DNA of 64,000 nucleotides from JBBQNR01 sp963774075 (GTDB taxonomy: Bacteria; Actinomycetota; Thermoleophilia; Solirubrobacterales; JBBDJG01). Location: positions 496,001-560,000 of the forward strand of contig CAVZDP010000002.1 of the NCBI GenBank assembly GCA_963774075.1, written 5' to 3'. Under the pieces are notes generated by a model. That model was given only the letters and a program-made list of their open reading frames with translations, had not been told where the DNA came from and searched no databases. Numbering within the stretch: the stretch's first letter is position 1; every line of letters begins with the position of its first letter. Made by a program: the position numbers and the translations under genes. This document shows positions 60,507 to 64,000 of the stretch, in pieces.

Positions 60507-61073
60507 TCACGAGTCCGCGCCCGAGCGGCCTCGGAACAGCTCGGGCTCGGGCTCGTCGGCGAAGCGGGCCATCGCCCAGACGAGGTCGGCGGCCCGGTTG
60601 ACGTACGACAGCAACAGCGAGTCTCCGAGTCCCTCGGCTTCCGACAGCTCCACGACTTTCCGCTCGGCGCGCCGAAGCACGGCGCGGGCGACGTCGAGCT
60701 GCGCCGATAGCTGGGTGCCGCCCGGGATGACGAACTTCGGCGGCAGGTGCACCTCCGCCATGTACGCGTCGATCTCGCGCTCCAGGCGCTCGACCATCTC
60801 TGCGATCACGCGGCTGACGCCGTCCTCCAGGCGACCGCGCGCCTCGTTGGCGGTGGCGAGCTCCGCGCCGGCCACGAACAGCTCGTCCTGGAGCTGGAGG
60901 ATGCTCGCCGCCAGACGCTCGTCCGAGCAGATCGCGCGCGCCGCGCCAAGCGATGACACCGCCTCGTCGACCGTCCCGTACGCCTCGGTGCGGGGATCGG
61001 CCTTCGAAACGCGCCCCCCGTACCAGAGTGACGTCGTGCCATCGTCGCCCTTGCGCGTGTAGATCCGGACCAT
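60507..61073 (-). CDS. PduO-type corrinoid adenosyltransferase
   Basis: This 188-residue protein starts MVRIYTRKGDDGTTSLWYGG, the ATP-binding PduO/MMAB signature. RAVLRRAERKVVELSEAE and YVNRAADLVWAMARFADE follow at the C-terminus. It makes adenosylcobalamin from cob(I)alamin and ATP, so the host probably uses AdoCbl enzymes. No other cobalamin genes or cobalamin riboswitch are seen here. Confidence 0.93.
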   Translation of the reverse strand: MVRIYTRKGDDGTTSLWYGGRVSKADPRTEAYGTVDEAVSSLGAARAICSDERLAASILQLQDELFVAGAELATANEARGRLEDGVSRVIAEMVERLEREIDAYMAEVHLPPKFVIPGGTQLSAQLDVARAVLRRAERKVVELSEAEGLGDSLLLSYVNRAADLVWAMARFADEPEPELFRGRSGADS

Positions 61074-61165
61074 CCTCTCAGCCTACCCAGGGCGCTTTTT
61101 AAACGGCGCCGGGCTCACCTCCGACCGGCGGCGCCTGCTCCACTTAGCACCCGGACATGCCCTTC

Positions 61166-61198
61166 TTGAAACGCGGTTCAAATTTGAGTACGGTTCAA
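61166..61198 (+). promoter_or_regulatory. Operator array upstream of the TetR-family gene
   Basis: Two overlapping inverted repeats, TTGAA-N6-TTCAA (61166-61181) and TTTGAGTACGGTTCAAA (61183-61199), share GGTTCAAA as a direct repeat and lie 4-5 bases before the GTG. The layout fits autoregulation by a TetR-type dimer pair. Confidence 0.55.
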
Positions 61199-61202
61199 AA
61201 TC

Positions 61203-61961
61203 GTGAGCCTCGTGCAGCGGCAGACGACTCCCGCCGAGCCCGCTCTCCAAGCCGAGCCCCCCTCCCGCTCCGAGCGGCGCAAGGCGCGCACGGTCGGCGC
61301 GATCCTCGAGGCGGCCGAGCGAAAGTTCCTCCAGCACGGCTTCCACGGCAGCACCGTCGAGGAGATCGCCGAAGCGGCGGACGTCTCGGTCGGGTCGATC
61401 TACGTCCACTTCCAGAGCAAGGACGGCCTCTACCTGGCGTTGATCGAGCGCGCGCTCGAGGTCGAGGAGCGCTACATGGACGAGGCGTTCAAGCCGACGC
61501 TCTCGCTGGGCCAGCAGCTCTTCGCCGCCGGCTGGGCCTACCTTCGCTTCTACCTCGACCATCCGGGCTACTTCCGGATCCTGGTCTTCCCTCACACCGA
61601 CGCGCAGTCGACGGAAAGCGTTCCCTACAACGAGCGCCTCGCCGAGCGCGCCGAGGCGCAGGTGCGGCGCGTCGCAGCGATCATCGAGCTGGGCGTGAAG
61701 ACCGGTGCGGCGCGCCCGGTGGACCCATACCTCGCCGCCAAGTTCATGTGGGGTGCGTGGAGCGGTGTGATCGGCCTCAACCTGCGCCCCGACCGGCTGC
61801 GGCTCGACGACGAGGAGTTGCGCGCCGTGCTCGAGCAGGGACGCCGCCTGATAGCCGAGGGCATCGCGTCGATGGGATTGCGGCTGCCCGACGGCAGCCT
61901 GCGCCCGGAGTTCGACGCGATCCCAATCGAGCGAATCGACGAACCCAAAGGAGCCTCTTGA
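61203..61961 (+). CDS. TetR-family transcriptional regulator
   Basis: This 252-residue regulator has its N-terminal DNA-binding domain at about 27-75 (RTVGAILEAAERKFLQHGFH, STVEEIAEAADVSVGSIYVH, FQSKDGLYLALIERAL). A C-terminal ligand and dimer domain follows. The start is GTG at 61203, directly behind the operator array. The stop shares one base with the ATG of the LLM-SCP2 gene (TGATG), so it almost certainly controls that gene. Confidence 0.93.
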   Translation: MSLVQRQTTPAEPALQAEPPSRSERRKARTVGAILEAAERKFLQHGFHGSTVEEIAEAADVSVGSIYVHFQSKDGLYLALIERALEVEERYMDEAFKPTLSLGQQLFAAGWAYLRFYLDHPGYFRILVFPHTDAQSTESVPYNERLAERAEAQVRRVAAIIELGVKTGAARPVDPYLAAKFMWGAWSGVIGLNLRPDRLRLDDEELRAVLEQGRRLIAEGIASMGLRLPDGSLRPEFDAIPIERIDEPKGAS

Positions 61962-63721
61962 TGAGATTCGGAATCTTCTACGAGCACCAGCTGCCGCGAC
62001 CCTGGCAGGAGGACTCCGAAGAGAGGCTTCTGAACAACGCGCTCGAGCAGGTGGAGCTCGCCGACAAGATAGGGATCGACTACGTGTGGGAGGTCGAGCA
62101 CCACTTCCTCGAGGAGTACTCGCACTCGAGCGCGCCGGAGGTGTTCCTCGCGGCCGCCAGTCAGAGAACCGAGAACATCAGGCTCGGGCACGGGATCGTG
62201 CAGATCCCGCCTCCTTTCAATCATCCGGCTCGCGTCGCCGAGCGGATCGGGACACTCGACCTCATCTCCGGTGGCCGCGTCGAGCTCGGAACCGGTGAGT
62301 CGAGCTCGCAGGCAGAGCTCGGCGCCTTCGGCGTCGACCGGGATGCCAAGCGCGCGCAGTGGGAAGAGGCGATGGACGCGGTGACGCGCATGTTCGTCGA
62401 GGACCCGTTCGCCGGCTACGACGGTCGCTGGCTCTCGATGCCGCCGCGCAGCGTGCTGCCGAAGCCCAAGCAGAAGCCCCACCCGCCGCTGTGGGTCGCG
62501 TGCAGCCGCCGCGAGACGATCCTGACGGCGGCCCGCAAGGGGATCGGGGCGCTTACCTTTGCCTTCATCGAGCCCGAGCAGGCGAAGGAGTGGGTGGACG
62601 AGTACTACTCGTTGATCGCCTCCGAGGAGTGCGTGCCCGCGGGCTTCGCCGTCAACCCGAATCTGGCGGTCGTGCTTCCGATGATGCTGCACCAGAACGA
62701 GCAGACGGCGATCGAGCGGGGGATCGACGGGGCTCACTTCTTCGGCTACTCCCTAGCTCACTTCTACGTGTTCGGCGACCACAGGCCCGGGGTCACTAAC
62801 GTCTGGGACGAGTTCCAGGCCAAGCGAGCCGACTACGGCTTTGCCCGGGAGATCATCAACGCCGATGACGGGCCGCTCGGCGTGAAGATCCTGCAGCAGG
62901 GCCTTGGATCGTTGCGCGGCGCGATCGGCACGCCCGACCAGGTGGTCGAGCTCGTCCAGCGCTACGTCGAGGCCGGAGTCGACCAGGTGATCTTCGTGCA
63001 ACAGGCGGGCCCGAACAAGCACGAGCACATCTGCGAGTCGCTCGAGTTGTTCGGCAAGAAGGTGCTGCCGAAGTTCGTCGACGGCCGCGAGGAGCGCGAG
63101 GCTGCGAAGCGAGAGCGCCTGGCCGAGGCGTGCGAGCGGGCGCTCGCACGCCGCTCGCCGGCACGGGTCGCCGATCCGTCCTACGTGATCACGCCTCGCG
63201 GCGAGCCCGCGTCCGCGCAGGTGATTGCGACGGCGCACCGGGCGGCGGCCAACGGCGCCGTCGACGGCCGCCCACGCAGCGTCAAGGAGTTCGTCGCCCA
63301 GCGCCTGCAGCAGGCCGGCGAGTCGGCGTTCTCGGCTTTCGTGCGCAGGCGCGACGACGCGCAGCTCGAGCGCACGTTCGGATCAAAGGCCGGCATGCGC
63401 CTGATCTTCAAAGGTATGGAGCGGGCCTTCGTGCCGCAGAAAGCCGCGAGCTTCAGCGGCGAGGTGCAGTACGAGCTGACCGGCCGCAACGGCGACCGCA
63501 ACTGGGTCGTGCGGATAGCGGACGGCAAGGCTGTGGCCGAGCCCGGTCGCGCCGGCGAGCCCGTCGTCACCTTCCGGATGTCGGTGCCGCTGTTCGCGCG
63601 CATCGCCTCGCAGGAGGTGCATTCGGCGCGGGCGATGCTGGAGGGCGACCTCGAGGTGCAGGGCGACTTCGAGGCGGCTGCGCGGCTCGGCGAGATGTTC
63701 GGGCAGGATTCGCTCACCTGA
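61961..63721 (+). CDS. Luciferase-like monooxygenase fused to an SCP2 sterol-carrier domain
   Basis: This 586-residue two-domain protein has an LLM flavin-dependent oxidoreductase at residues 1-360 (MRFGIFYEHQLPRPWQEDSE, VEHHFLEEYSHSSAPEVFLA, GHGIVQIPPPFNHPARVAER, ISGGRVELGTGESSSQAELG). An Arg/Glu-rich linker (370-400) and an SCP2-like lipid-binding domain at about 470-580 (MRLIFKGMERAFVPQKAASF, DGKAVAEPGRAGEPVVTFRM, MLEGDLEVQGDFEAAARLGE) follow. The start ATG has AAAGGAG seven bases upstream. The fusion suggests oxidation of a hydrophobic, sterol- or lipid-like substrate delivered by the SCP2 domain. The cofactor may be FMN or F420. Confidence 0.85.
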   Translation: MRFGIFYEHQLPRPWQEDSEERLLNNALEQVELADKIGIDYVWEVEHHFLEEYSHSSAPEVFLAAASQRTENIRLGHGIVQIPPPFNHPARVAERIGTLDLISGGRVELGTGESSSQAELGAFGVDRDAKRAQWEEAMDAVTRMFVEDPFAGYDGRWLSMPPRSVLPKPKQKPHPPLWVACSRRETILTAARKGIGALTFAFIEPEQAKEWVDEYYSLIASEECVPAGFAVNPNLAVVLPMMLHQNEQTAIERGIDGAHFFGYSLAHFYVFGDHRPGVTNVWDEFQAKRADYGFAREIINADDGPLGVKILQQGLGSLRGAIGTPDQVVELVQRYVEAGVDQVIFVQQAGPNKHEHICESLELFGKKVLPKFVDGREEREAAKRERLAEACERALARRSPARVADPSYVITPRGEPASAQVIATAHRAAANGAVDGRPRSVKEFVAQRLQQAGESAFSAFVRRRDDAQLERTFGSKAGMRLIFKGMERAFVPQKAASFSGEVQYELTGRNGDRNWVVRIADGKAVAEPGRAGEPVVTFRMSVPLFARIASQEVHSARAMLEGDLEVQGDFEAAARLGEMFGQDSLT

Positions 63722-63772
63722 GCCTTGGTGCGTGAGCGATCGGCTCTTTCGTTTAGCCAATCGTCTTGGCGC

Positions 63773-63817
63773 CGGGCGGACCGCTTGCCTGCGAGCCCTC
63801 GGCAAACGGCCCGCCCG
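63773..63817. terminator. Long hairpin after the LLM-SCP2 gene
   Basis: CGGGCGG-a-CCG-c-TTGCC pairs with GGCAA-a-CGG-c-CCGCCCG around an 11-base loop, with two single mismatches. It is placed to stop both the plus-strand gene and the convergent DUF1015 gene. No T-run follows. Confidence 0.5.
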
Positions 63818-63882
63818 TCGGGGAGCCTGGACGAGCCGGTCTCGGGTGCGATCGGTCCCTCGGCTGTCGCCCTCCCCCGGGT

Positions 63883-64000
63883 CTAGGAAAGGGGGTTGAA
63901 GAGGAGGCCGGAGAGGAGCTTTGGGTAGAAGTAGGTGGACTTCGGGGGCATGGTCTCGCCTTCCGCCGCCACCGCCTGCACCTGCTCCACCGGAGTCGGG
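63883..64000 (-). CDS. DUF1015 family protein, C-terminal end (runs off the window)
   Basis: The last 38 residues are visible, including TPVEQVQAVAAEGETMPPKS and TYFYPKLLSGLLFNPLS, which match the conserved C-terminus (MPxKSTYFxPKxxxGL) of DUF1015 proteins. Homologues are around 400 residues and of unknown function. The stop TAG is at 63883-63885. Confidence 0.8.
   Translation of the reverse strand, partial: PTPVEQVQAVAAEGETMPPKSTYFYPKLLSGLLFNPLS

Overview
This is a gene-dense, high-GC bacterial chromosome segment, most likely from an actinobacterium of the Thermoleophilia/Solirubrobacterales type. The inference rests on several things: GC-rich third codon positions; frequent GTG and TTG starts; many start codons lying 5-13 nt behind a TAnnnT-like -10 box with no ribosome-binding site; Gram-positive gene orders (comEA-comEC-holA next to rpsT; mreBCD-mrdA-rodA-rng-rplU-rpmA-obg-proB-proA-nadD-rsfS; tig-clpP-clpX-valS-folC); and many secreted beta-propeller, kelch and DUF1800/DUF1501 proteins. 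The species cannot be fixed from the sequence alone. Most genes are on the minus strand.

Layout. 1-4.6 kb: hrcA (cut by the window edge), an epimerase, a large intergenic palindrome, a secreted beta-helix protein, a two-subunit MaoC dehydratase pair and a secreted propeller-like protein. 4.7-13 kb: lepA, murJ, rpsT, holA, a cupin, comEC, comEA. 13-15.6 kb: small and poorly conserved genes, a hydrolase, a frameshifted zinc-finger remnant and a cupin. 15.6-23.4 kb: leuS, then a plus-strand secreted group (DUF1800, Tat-exported DUF1501, cupredoxin, lysyl oxidase-like protein). 23.4-29.5 kb: tRNA-Ala fused end to end with a PD-(D/E)XK nuclease frame, then rsfS, nadD, proA, a methyltransferase, proB and obg. 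29.5-38.6 kb: tag, then rpmA, rplU, rng and the cell-shape set rodA, mrdA, mreD, mreC, mreB. 38.7-46.8 kb: maf, ndk, a zinc-ribbon membrane protein, a 37-residue membrane peptide, folC, valS, clpX, clpP. 46.9-50.5 kb: a propeller-gene remnant, a GMC alcohol oxidase and tig. 50.5-64 kb: accessory metabolism (epimerases, PD40 and kelch proteins, FAD reductase, haloalkane dehalogenase-like hydrolase, Nudix, PncA, OsmC, PduO, a TetR regulator with a luciferase-like/SCP2 fusion protein, and the end of a DUF1015 gene).

How they work together. The core blocks cover DNA uptake and replication, cell-wall elongation (MreBCD-PBP2-RodA), proline and NAD synthesis, ribosome biogenesis and protein quality control. 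The most unusual locus is 23.4-23.95 kb. There a homing-endonuclease-like gene runs without a spacer into a tRNA-Ala gene and has its only stop codon beyond the tRNA. A LexA-like box overlaps its start region. A second distinctive feature is at least two families of short structured intergenic repeats.
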